A stretch of DNA of 36,788 nt from Moraxella cuniculi DSM 21768 (GTDB taxonomy: Bacteria; Pseudomonadota; Gammaproteobacteria; Pseudomonadales; Moraxellaceae). This document shows, one piece after another, positions 28,898-36,788 of the stretch; position 1 is the first letter of the stretch; each line of letters begins with the position of its first letter. Made by a program: the position numbers and the translations under genes. Where the stretch lies: the NCBI RefSeq assembly GCF_900156515.1, contig NZ_FTNU01000019.1:1-36788 (forward strand), read 5' to 3'. The notes under the pieces were generated by a model, which made no database searches, had not been told where the DNA came from, and saw nothing but the letters and a program-made list of their open reading frames with translations.

Positions 28898-29296
28898 TAA
28901 TCAGTGATAACCAGTTGCCACTGACAGATTGCTTATGCAAACATTGTGTTCGGTAGGATAGTGCATTTATATTTATAGTAATTTTATCAAAGCTGCCAAA
29001 TTTTTATAAAAATTGGCAATTGCCAAAATTATTTTTAATTTATTAAAATTAATAAAAATTAGCCGAAATAGTATTTGGCAGATGGTTTTTATCCACTATT
29101 GCCAAGCTGTATAAGCTAAAAATGGCTTAAAGCTAATATCAAATACACTTAATTATTAAGCTATTTGGGTGTGGTTTTTGGTGGTGGGCTTATGCCAATA
29201 ATTTGTAAATTTTTGGCTGCTGTAACGATGATTGTTAGCCAAGCAAACAAGTTGCAAGTACTGATTTATAAACCATCAAGCTTAGATTGGAGGTAT
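28898..29296. other. Convergent intergenic region, AT-rich, with interleaved inverted repeats
   Basis: No credible gene is seen. It holds a 14-bp perfect palindrome TTGGCAATTGCCAA (29013-29026), a near-palindrome at 28995-29017, and a 9-bp inverted pair CTGCCAAAT (28993-29001) and ATTTGGCAG (29073-29081). The arms share TTGGC/GCCAA, so several alternative hairpins are possible. Confidence 0.5.
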
Positions 29297-29326
29297 AAAA
29301 AACGCCAAGCAATTGTTGGCGTTTTT
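29297..29326 (-). terminator. Terminator of maeB, bidirectional
   Basis: AAAAACGCCAA pairs with TTGGCGTTTTT around a 7-base loop. It has T runs on both strands and lies 11 bp from the maeB stop. Confidence 0.9.
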
Positions 29327-29336
29327 GGTTGTTTTA

Positions 29337-31673
29337 TTAGTGATTTGATGACTTTTGGGCATCGGTTACGGCAATCGCTGTCATATTGACGATGCGTCTG
29401 GCTGTTGCTGCAGGTACAAGGATATGCACAGGCTTATCAGCACCAAGCAAGATTGGGCCAATCGCTGAACCGCCGCTGGTTGCCTTGAGCAGGTTAAAGG
29501 CAATATGAGCTGCGTCCAAAGTTGGCATAATCAGCAAGTTGGCAGAGCCGTGCAGGGTGCTAAATGGGTGATTTTGTTCACGCACACGCACATCAAGAGC
29601 GGTATCGCCGTGCATTTCGCCATCAAACTCAAAATCCACATTCATTTCACGCAAAATGCGGTAAGCTTCACGCATTTTTACTGCTGATTCTCGCTGTGAA
29701 GTGCCGAAGTCAGAGTGCGACAATAGGGCGACTCGTGGCTCAACACCGAAGCGGCGAATGCTTTGGGCGGCCAAGATGGTCATTTCGGCAATTTGCTCAG
29801 CGGTTGGGTTTTCGTGAATGTATGGATCGGCGATAAATAATGTGCGATCTTGGAGAATAACACCGCTCATTGCATAAAAATCGCTGACACCTGCACGCTT
29901 ACCGATAACACGGCGGATATAGCCCAAGTGCAAATCATAATAACCAAAAGTACCACATAGCAAGCCATCAGCATCGCCTTGGCTGACCATCATCGCACCC
30001 AAAAGCGAGCTTTTGCGACGCATATCACGGCGTGCCAATTCTGCCGATACGCCCAAGCGATGATTGGCTTGATGGTAGTACTGCCAGTATGCTTCATACT
30101 TAGGATTATTATTGATATCAACCACTTCTACATTTTCGCCCAAGTGTAGACGAAGACCCAGTACCTGAATCTGTTCAGCGATAACCTCTGGGCGACCGAT
30201 GACAATAGGGTGAGCCATGTTCTCATCAACCACCACCTGTACGGCACGCAGGACATTTGGATCCTCACCTTCTGCATAGACAATGCGTTTGGGTGCTTGT
30301 TTGGCTTGGGTGAAAACAGGTTTCATTGCCAGTGCAGAGTTATAAACAAACTCGGAGAGGGTTTGGCGATAGGCATCAAAATCCTCAATCGGCAAAGTCG
30401 CCACACCAGAATCCATCGCAGCTTTGGCAACGGCAGGGGCGATGTTTAGGATTAGGTTTGGCTCTAGTGGGCCAGGAATGAGATATTCACGACCGAACTG
30501 CTTGCTTTCGGTGGCTTTGTCTGTTTCAGACAGCGACACTTCGGTGTGTGCCATCGCCGCAATGGCGTGCACACAGGCGATTTTCATCTCTTCATTGACA
30601 ATGGTTGCACCAACATCCAATGCACCACGGAAAATGTAAGGGAAGCACAGAGCGTTATTGACTTGGTTTGGATAATCCGAGCGACCTGTTGCCATGATGA
30701 CATCAGAACGAGCAGCGTGTGCAAGCTCTGGCATGATTTCGGGCGTGGGGTTGGCTAGGGCAAAGATGATGGGGTCTTTTGCCATGCGTTTGACCATATC
30801 AGGGGTCAAGATACCAGGGCCTGACAATCCCAAGAAAAAGTCAGCATCGCCAATGACTTCATCAAGCGTTACTGCGTCAGTGGCTTGGGCGAAGCGTTGT
30901 TTTGACTCATCCAGCCCCTCACGATGCGTGGTAATGACACCGCGAGAATCAAGCACATAGATATTTGAGCGAGTAACGCCAAGTGCCACAATCAGCTCAA
31001 GGCAGCTAATCGCCGCTGCACCAGCACCCGAACAGACAACTTTAATGTCAGCGATGTCTTTTTTGACAAGTTTTAGGGCGTTAAGCAAGGCGGCGGCTGC
31101 GATGATTGCCGTGCCATGCTGGTCGTCATGGAACACAGGAATATTCATGCGTTCACGCAATTCTCGCTCAATTTTGAAGCATTCAGGGGCTTTGATGTCT
31201 TCTAGGTTAATACCGCCAAAGGTCGGCTCAAGGCTTGCTACCGCTTCGATGAATTTGTCAGGGTCGTTTTGGTTAATCTCAATGTCAAAAACATCAATGC
31301 CAGCGAATTTTTTAAATAATACGCCTTTGCCTTCCATCACAGGCTTAGATGCCAATGCACCGATATTACCCAAGCCAAGCACGGCAGTACCATTGGTAAT
31401 AACACCAACCAAATTGTTGCGAGCGGTGTATTTGGCAGCAAGTTTGGGATCTTTTTCAATCTCAAGGCATGGCACGGCAACGCCTGGTGAGTAGGCGAGT
31501 GCCAAATCTCGTTGGTTGGCGATTTTTTTGGTTGGTGTTACAGAGATTTTGCCGGGGTGTGGGTGTTCGTGATAGTGCAGAGCAGCTTGTTCAAATTGCT
31601 GTTTTTGTAGGTCGGCATCAGAATTAAATACCGTGTCTTTTACCTTTTGTTCTTCGGGGATTGTGTTACTCAT
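29337..31673 (-). CDS. maeB: NADP-dependent malic enzyme with phosphotransacetylase-like domain
   Basis: MaeB oxidatively decarboxylates malate to pyruvate and CO2, yielding NADPH. The 778-residue product has an N-terminal malic-enzyme half (about 1-430) with [45 protein letters not shown] and the Rossmann segment [18 protein letters not shown]-terminal phosphate acetyl/butyryl-transferase-like half (about 450-778, [20 protein letters not shown] to [14 protein letters not shown]) follows; in MaeB this half is regulatory and not known to be catalytic. The length agrees with E. coli MaeB (759). It is monocistronic with a strong terminator. The upstream region has repeated TTGTAA half-sites. Confidence 0.95.
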   Translation of the reverse strand: MSNTIPEEQKVKDTVFNSDADLQKQQFEQAALHYHEHPHPGKISVTPTKKIANQRDLALAYSPGVAVPCLEIEKDPKLAAKYTARNNLVGVITNGTAVLGLGNIGALASKPVMEGKGVLFKKFAGIDVFDIEINQNDPDKFIEAVASLEPTFGGINLEDIKAPECFKIERELRERMNIPVFHDDQHGTAIIAAAALLNALKLVKKDIADIKVVCSGAGAAAISCLELIVALGVTRSNIYVLDSRGVITTHREGLDESKQRFAQATDAVTLDEVIGDADFFLGLSGPGILTPDMVKRMAKDPIIFALANPTPEIMPELAHAARSDVIMATGRSDYPNQVNNALCFPYIFRGALDVGATIVNEEMKIACVHAIAAMAHTEVSLSETDKATESKQFGREYLIPGPLEPNLILNIAPAVAKAAMDSGVATLPIEDFDAYRQTLSEFVYNSALAMKPVFTQAKQAPKRIVYAEGEDPNVLRAVQVVVDENMAHPIVIGRPEVIAEQIQVLGLRLHLGENVEVVDINNNPKYEAYWQYYHQANHRLGVSAELARRDMRRKSSLLGAMMVSQGDADGLLCGTFGYYDLHLGYIRRVIGKRAGVSDFYAMSGVILQDRTLFIADPYIHENPTAEQIAEMTILAAQSIRRFGVEPRVALLSHSDFGTSQRESAVKMREAYRILREMNVDFEFDGEMHGDTALDVRVREQNHPFSTLHGSANLLIMPTLDAAHIAFNLLKATSGGSAIGPILLGADKPVHILVPAATARRIVNMTAIAVTDAQKSSNH

Positions 31674-32026
31674 AAATGACCCATTGGCTTGTTTGATTAA
31701 TCCGTTTACTTACAATGCGTACACTGTGCGGTTGTAAGTTTGGTTGTAAATATAAATTCGGTCTTGCTATTTTAGCATGATTTTTTATCAAGTGATAGGC
31801 AAAAACAGAGATAAATTTATGATTCAAATCAGCAAATATGCACACAGATTGGTTGTAAAAAGCGATAAAACCATAAACTTAATGGTCGGTGCAACACGCC
31901 AATTTGTATTTGCAAAGCAAGCTGCAATGGATAAGTTTGATGGGCTGTTTGCAGCTTGGTTTTGGCAGTTGGGTTGTGCTGCTGATGAGTTGAGTTTGGG
32001 CTTGGGTGGTATAATTTGCTTTGGTG
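31674..32026. other. Gap between maeB and the MFS gene
   Basis: It holds the maeB leader, the TTGTAA-type half-sites (a further TGGTTGTAAA at 31850-31859 repeats that at 31741-31750) and the doubtful small plus-strand ORF. No terminator of the MFS gene is evident beyond the hairpin inside its last codons (32032-32039 with 32059-32066). Confidence 0.45.
31708..31749 (-). promoter_or_regulatory. Candidate operator cluster upstream of maeB
   Basis: An inverted repeat, ACTTACAA (31708-31715) and TTGTAAGT (31732-31739), is followed by a further direct GGTTGTAA copy (31742-31749), one helical turn away. It starts 35 bp upstream of the maeB ATG. The binding factor is unknown. Confidence 0.35.
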
Positions 32027-32064
32027 CTATTTATCAAGCCGAGCTGCCTTTGGGCGTAGCTTGA
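31819..32064 (+). CDS. Doubtful small ORF in the maeB/MFS gap
   Basis: The open frame of 81 residues (MIQISKYAHRLVVKSDKTIN to AELPLGVA) has a weak purine-rich site (AGAGAT) upstream. It has a hydrophobic C-terminal half that could pass for a membrane segment. Its last 38 bases overlap the 3' end of the convergent MFS gene. I recognise no family and cannot separate it from a chance frame; it is listed because it fills most of a 350-bp gap. A longer version would begin at 31777. Confidence 0.2.
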   Translation: MIQISKYAHRLVVKSDKTINLMVGATRQFVFAKQAAMDKFDGLFAAWFWQLGCAADELSLGLGGIICFGAIYQAELPLGVA

Positions 32065-33202
32065 TACAAATGCACACGATGGCAAAAATCAAGGCAAATA
32101 GCACATAGATAAGGGTATTTTTATTGTCTATAAGACTTGCGATGGTTACACCGATTGCCACGAAGACATGGGCAAGATTTAGCAGGTATTTGGCTGCTTT
32201 TTTGCTAAAATGATTGACAATAATCACATCCAAAGCCGTGCTATAAAAAATCTCAACCATCGTTATGCCGACTACCAAAGAAAACAACGGCAACAGGCGA
32301 AAATCTTCATGGCTCAAAAACGGCAGGTATAACAAAAAACAACAAGCAAGTGAGAGCAATAAGGCATAAAAATTGCCAATTTTGCTGGTGGTTATTTTGT
32401 AAAGCTTAATTTGTAACAAGACAATGGCAAGCGTATTTAACCCTATCAGATAGGGAAAAATCGCTTTTTTGTCAAAATTGGTCAAATGAATCGGCACGCC
32501 AACTTCAAAGGTATAATAAAAAATCGCAAACGCCATAGAGCTTAAGGCAAGAAATAGCACAATGCCGATTTGTGCGATGGTGTTTTGTGGATTTTTGCAA
32601 TCTGTGGTGGCTTGTGGTGCTGATGTGGGTGCAACGCTTCGAGCAAATGCCCAAAACAAACCCATGCCAACAGCATACAATACCATCACGCCAATGCTAA
32701 GTGCATAAAATCCATGCGGTGCCTTTTGTGATAAGACGATGAATATGGGAGATATGGCAGCTGCCATGTTGGCAATGGTAAAACGCAGCGAAAAGCTGTG
32801 GGCAATATCATGTGAAGTTTGTTTGATGTACAAGGCACTGGCGGTTGAAAACAATACACCGCCTAGGGCATTGAGCGATAAAGCAACACACAGAGCATAA
32901 AACTGCTGACTGACCATAATGACAAAAAATGCACTGCTTTTAAGCACCAATCCTGCGATAAGATACTTATTAATGCGTTTTTCTAATGCCAAAAATAAGC
33001 CAATGACAGAAAAAAAGGGCAACAACCAAAATTTCATCGCACCGAGCAGCTCTACTTGTTGCTCTGAGACAGACCCATTCATTGTATAAAACACAATGAA
33101 TGGTATCAACATGGTAGAGCCAAAAGCATTGATAAAAAAGCATAAGTTTAATGCCAGCTCACTACGGCGAAAATCAAATGCTCCATGCTTGCTTAATGCC
33201 AT
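32027..33202 (-). CDS. Major facilitator superfamily transporter
   Basis: The predicted inner-membrane protein has 391 residues, about 12 transmembrane helices and almost no soluble domain, which is the MFS size. The N-terminus is FRRSELALNLCFFINAFGSTML. The central loop, around residues 185-200 (RSVAPTSAPQATTDCKNPQN), separates two six-helix halves. The loop 2-3 signature is degenerate (LEKRINKYLIAGLVLK), so the subfamily is not obvious; drug, sugar-phosphate or metabolite export are all possible. AAGGA precedes the ATG by about 10 bases. It lies 55 bp downstream of hemB on the same strand and may be cotranscribed with it. A hairpin formed by TATCAAGC and GCTTGATA lies within the last codons. 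Confidence 0.8.
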   Translation of the reverse strand: MALSKHGAFDFRRSELALNLCFFINAFGSTMLIPFIVFYTMNGSVSEQQVELLGAMKFWLLPFFSVIGLFLALEKRINKYLIAGLVLKSSAFFVIMVSQQFYALCVALSLNALGGVLFSTASALYIKQTSHDIAHSFSLRFTIANMAAAISPIFIVLSQKAPHGFYALSIGVMVLYAVGMGLFWAFARSVAPTSAPQATTDCKNPQNTIAQIGIVLFLALSSMAFAIFYYTFEVGVPIHLTNFDKKAIFPYLIGLNTLAIVLLQIKLYKITTSKIGNFYALLLSLACCFLLYLPFLSHEDFRLLPLFSLVVGITMVEIFYSTALDVIIVNHFSKKAAKYLLNLAHVFVAIGVTIASLIDNKNTLIYVLFALIFAIVCICIKLRPKAARLDK

Positions 33203-33257
33203 GATGCCATTTCCTTTGGGCTGATTATTTGACTTGTGTTATACGCTTGAGTGTTGT

Positions 33258-34265
<1,008 letters not shown>

Positions 34266-34469
34266 TCACCTTTGATGGTTGATGGGGTATGTTGGCATTA
34301 TAACACTTTCTTGGGTTGAAGTCGCCTCTTTGGCATAGATCGGTGAGCTTGGTGATATTGATAGTTAAGTGGCAAGACGGCATTGGTGTAGCAAGGGCAA
34401 AAGTAATAATATGCCGAAGAGTCTGATAGGGCGGCATGGTTATGTCCAGCTGGCGACTGGCAGCTGATA

Positions 34470-34895
34470 TTAGCCCATATTGGCAAATTCATAACACAAA
34501 GCACGATTTTCATCGGCAGGGTAGCTGGCGGTCCATGCACGGACATTTTGTAGGATATTGCGGTATTCACGCTGATTGCTTAGCTCACGCAGTGTCTGAT
34601 GTGGGTTCGTTGCACGAGGCATAAAGGCTCTAAGCTGTCTGTCATAAGCACGGTTAAAATTGATTTTTTGCCGAGTGTTAAGTACAGATGGGCAGATTTC
34701 GGACAATACTTGAATCAATGCTAGTTCATAACGAGTAACTGTCAGATAGACCTCTTGGCTGGCGACCGTCTGTGGTGTGGCAGTGCGTTGATAGCGAGCA
34801 TTTGCCAGCAGAGTAAAACTGCCCCATAGGCATACAGTCAATACCAGCAGGACAAGGGTTTTGCGGTGGCTGGACTTGCCAAGTGAGGTTGGCAT
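34470..34895 (-). CDS. Small membrane-anchored hypothetical protein
   Basis: The predicted product has 141 residues from the ATG at 34895, which has AGGA five bases ahead. The frame can also start at 34952 (160 residues) without a ribosome site. A short basic N-terminus (GKSSHRK) and one transmembrane or signal-anchor helix (TLVLLVLTVCLWGSFTLLA, about residues 13-31) precede a soluble, probably periplasmic helical domain. That domain has two Cys, in EICPSV and ALCYEF, possibly a disulfide, and a C-terminal stretch REYRNILQNVRAWTASYPAD. I do not recognise a characterised family. hemB lies downstream (lower coordinates) after a 207-bp gap. Confidence 0.7.
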   Translation of the reverse strand: MPTSLGKSSHRKTLVLLVLTVCLWGSFTLLANARYQRTATPQTVASQEVYLTVTRYELALIQVLSEICPSVLNTRQKINFNRAYDRQLRAFMPRATNPHQTLRELSNQREYRNILQNVRAWTASYPADENRALCYEFANMG

Positions 34896-35339
34896 GGCAA
34901 TCCTGTGCCAGTGTGAATGATGAGCAGATGGGGCGGATTGTAAATTTTTCATATATTATAGATTACAAATAAAAGGCGTGAATTTGTCGTGCGTGGCTCT
35001 GGTGCCAGATTTGTTATTTGGATAACGCATCAACTGCCACAGCCAGACTTGTCGCCAAACAGCCAAAAGCTCTTGTAAAAATTTAGCTATATAATAATAA
35101 CTTCCACCAAAAAAATCCCTAATAAAATGTATGTGTATTGTAGTTAAAGGCATATTTTAGTAACAGATTGGCAAAATTTGCCACAATATCGCATGGTTTT
35201 GCGGTGATTTTAGCGATTTTTTATCATTGGGCAAGTTTTGTGATAAAATACACAGTTTGGATAATTGATGTTTTTGTTATCTTTATAGGGATTGCAATCC
35301 CAGCTTTATTATAATAGCCAACCAACAGCAGAGCTGCCA
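34896..35339. other. Divergent region between the hypothetical gene and ruvB
   Basis: AT-rich, with no convincing gene; a 65-codon minus-strand frame at 34956-35153 looks accidental. It contains the 13-bp palindrome GGCAAAATTTGCC near 35169-35181 and an inverted pair TTTTATCA (35219-35226) and TGATAAAA (35241-35248) that may mark the ruvB promoter area. Confidence 0.5.
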
Positions 35340-36332
35340 ATGTCAGATAACCGCCTTATTGACCCCAGTCTAAAAAAAGACGATATTGCCGACCGTGCCA
35401 TTCGCCCGAATAGCTTGGCCGAATACATCGGACAGCCGAAGGTGCGTGAGCAGATGGAGGTATTTATCCCAGCGGCAAAGGCAAGGGGCGAGGCGTTGGA
35501 TCATACGCTGATTTTTGGGCCACCGGGGCTTGGTAAAACCACCCTTGCTAATATCATCGCTCGTGAGATGGGTGGCAATTTGCGTAGCACCTCAGGGCCT
35601 GTACTAGAAAGGGCAGGAGATTTGGCGGCTATTCTTACCAATCTTGAGGCTCATGATGTGCTGTTTATTGATGAGATTCATAGGCTTAGCCCTGTGATTG
35701 AAGAAATCCTATACCCTGCGATGGAGGATTATCAGCTTGATATTATGATTGGCGAAGGGCCTGCTGCACGCTCAATTAAGCTGGATTTGCCACCGTTTAC
35801 TTTGGTGGCGGCAACCACAAGGGCAGGGCTGTTATCTGCACCATTATTTGACCGTTTTGGCATCGTGCAGCGGCTTGAGTTTTATAATGTTGCGGATTTG
35901 ACAACCATCATCAAGCGTTCGGCACGATTGATTGGCGTGGTGATGGATGATGGTGGGGCGGCGGAAGTGGCTCATCGCAGCCGTGGCACGCCTCGTATCG
36001 CCAACCGCCTACTAAGACGCGTGCGAGATTATGCCGAGGTGCGTAGTGATGGCGTGGTAACTGCTCAGATTGCAGCTGCGGCCTTGGATATGCTTGCTGT
36101 GGATAAGCGAGGTCTTGACCAGTTGGATCGTCGCTATCTGTCGGTATTGTCCGAGCGATTCCATGGCGGGCCTGCTGGGGTGGAGGCTTTGGCGGCAGCC
36201 ATGGCAGAGGACAGAGGTACGCTTGAAGATGTCATCGAGCCATATTTATTGCAACAAGGTTATATCCAACGCACAAGCAAAGGTCGCATCATCTCAGACA
36301 AAGTGCAACAAGAAGGCGTACTGGACTGGTGA
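35340..36332 (+). CDS. ruvB: Holliday junction branch migration helicase RuvB
   Basis: RuvB is the hexameric AAA+ motor that, with RuvA, drives Holliday-junction branch migration before RuvC cleavage. The 330-residue product has Walker [11 protein letters not shown] (about residues 59-68), Walker [10 protein letters not shown], the [26 protein letters not shown] block with the beta-hairpin and sensor 1, sensor 2 [16 protein letters not shown], and the C-terminal winged-helix domain ending [11 protein letters not shown]. Start 35340 ([10 protein letters not shown]) matches the family N-terminus; a TTG at 35292 in the same frame has its purine box too close. Neither ruvA nor ruvC is adjacent: the upstream gene points the other way. 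Confidence 0.96.
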   Translation: MSDNRLIDPSLKKDDIADRAIRPNSLAEYIGQPKVREQMEVFIPAAKARGEALDHTLIFGPPGLGKTTLANIIAREMGGNLRSTSGPVLERAGDLAAILTNLEAHDVLFIDEIHRLSPVIEEILYPAMEDYQLDIMIGEGPAARSIKLDLPPFTLVAATTRAGLLSAPLFDRFGIVQRLEFYNVADLTTIIKRSARLIGVVMDDGGAAEVAHRSRGTPRIANRLLRRVRDYAEVRSDGVVTAQIAAAALDMLAVDKRGLDQLDRRYLSVLSERFHGGPAGVEALAAAMAEDRGTLEDVIEPYLLQQGYIQRTSKGRIISDKVQQEGVLDW

Positions 36333-36664
36333 TGATATAAGGGCGAGCTGTTTTATACATTGTGTTGTGCTATAATATAGCAATTGTCAAATTTTGTATA
36401 ATTCTCGCCCACAATAAATTTCCCAAATGTTACCCAATTCTTACAAAAACAAAATCAGTTTAACTGGTTGATTTTTCGCAACTTATGTTCTCCCCCCCCC
36501 AGCTAAAAGATATAACTTGTATGTATTTTTGTTAGTTTCTTGTAAATAACTTGCAACTATTTTAATAATTTCAATAAAAAATGACCATAAATCAATGAGT
36601 TACTAAATATACCACTGGTTGATTTGTGAACAATTGTTGGTTTTTATATTACTTTACAATCAGG

Positions 36665-36670
36665 TATAAT
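36665..36670 (+). promoter_or_regulatory. Predicted -10 box of a transcript running off the right edge
   Basis: There is a perfect TATAAT. Only a weak -35 (TTTATA, 36642-36647, 17 bp upstream) is visible. The expected start near 36677 leads directly into two GC-rich hairpins. Confidence 0.4.
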
Positions 36671-36682
36671 AATAGGGTGCAT

Positions 36683-36754
36683 GGATTGGGCTATCCCACT
36701 CCCCACCCATCAAAACCACCCTGTGTTTGGGTTTGGCTAATTGCTGTGGTTTTG
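36683..36754 (+). ncRNA. Structured leader or small RNA start (unidentified)
   Basis: Hairpin 1 pairs GGATTGGG (36683-36690) with CCCACTCC (36695-36702) around CTAT, with seven of eight pairs. Hairpin 2 pairs CAAAACCAC (36711-36719) with GTGGTTTTG (36746-36754). It could be a 5' leader, an attenuator or a small RNA. It matches no riboswitch or housekeeping RNA that I recognise. A 19-codon frame, MDWAIPLPTHQNHPVFGFG, starts at 36681. Confidence 0.35.
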
Positions 36755-36788
36755 GTGTATTTTGTTCATCTGGGTGTTGTTTAATGCC

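Larger units (their letters stand above)
36333..36788. other. Non-coding right end: folded 3' region, C9 tract, promoter-like element
   Basis: After ruvB the sequence has an inverted repeat GGGCGAG (36341-36347) and CTCGCCC (36404-36410) enclosing a small palindrome GCTATAATATAGC. A C9 run (36492-36500) and an AT-rich stretch follow. No open frame of useful length is present. The final ATG (36785) could begin a gene outside the window. Confidence 0.5.

Noticed and set aside
29165-29389. 74-codon plus-strand frame between the M3 gene and maeB
   Set aside because: It crosses the bidirectional terminator and runs into the 3' end of maeB; no ribosome site.
34440-34469. AGCTG/CAGCT hairpin after the small membrane protein as terminator
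   Set aside because: The stem is short and no T tract follows on the minus strand.
34956-35153. 65-codon minus-strand frame before ruvB
   Set aside because: Low-complexity translation of AT-rich intergenic sequence with no ribosome site or recognisable domain.

Overview
The window reads as a chromosomal segment of a gammaproteobacterium of the family Moraxellaceae, most likely Moraxella. The evidence is a moderately AT-rich sequence, a tmRNA with the tag ANDETYALAA, an AcrAB-OprM type pump, a Moraxella-like TonB haem-protein receptor, and a Mg-type HemB. Species is inferred, not proven. Almost everything is core metabolism or housekeeping. I see no phage, insertion sequence, integrase, CRISPR array or toxin-antitoxin pair.

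Layout. 1-609: the tail of an unknown gene, then tmRNA (ssrA) on the minus strand with its own promoter and terminator. 661-5719 (minus): a secreted WG-repeat protein, the map-glnD pair, and a small DUF442/TIGR01244-type protein. 6014-8143 (plus): 2,4-dienoyl-CoA reductase. 8395-10293 (minus): ilvD. 10850-13960 (plus): a BCCT osmolyte transporter and an AI-2E/PerM-family membrane protein. 13957-14616 (minus): an unknown protein. 14775-16998: a HIT protein (+), ferredoxin-NADP reductase (-) and TrmO (+). 17072-19539 (minus): a TonB-dependent haem/haemoglobin-type receptor broken by a frameshift near its 3' end, behind a clear promoter and a Fur-box-like site. 19862-20028 (minus): tRNA-Cys and tRNA-Leu.

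20389-26571 (plus) is a three-gene RND efflux operon (adaptor, pump, outer-membrane channel) with tight spacing. It is followed by a terminator and by an M3 oligopeptidase that carries a twin-arginine signal. 29337-34895 (minus) holds maeB, an MFS transporter, hemB and a small membrane-anchored unknown. ruvB lies at 35340-36332 (plus), and the right edge holds a non-coding region with a C9 tract and a structured leader.

No wholly new gene system is evident. The observations most worth following are regulatory: an A9 tract in the -35/-10 spacer of the predicted RND pump promoter (possible phase or level variation) with a 16-bp perfect palindrome in the leader; the frameshifted iron-uptake receptor; the Tat-signal oligopeptidase with a terminator-like hairpin in its leader; a 159-bp segment with perfect 18-bp terminal inverted repeats upstream of the BCCT gene; and the structured transcript start at the right edge.
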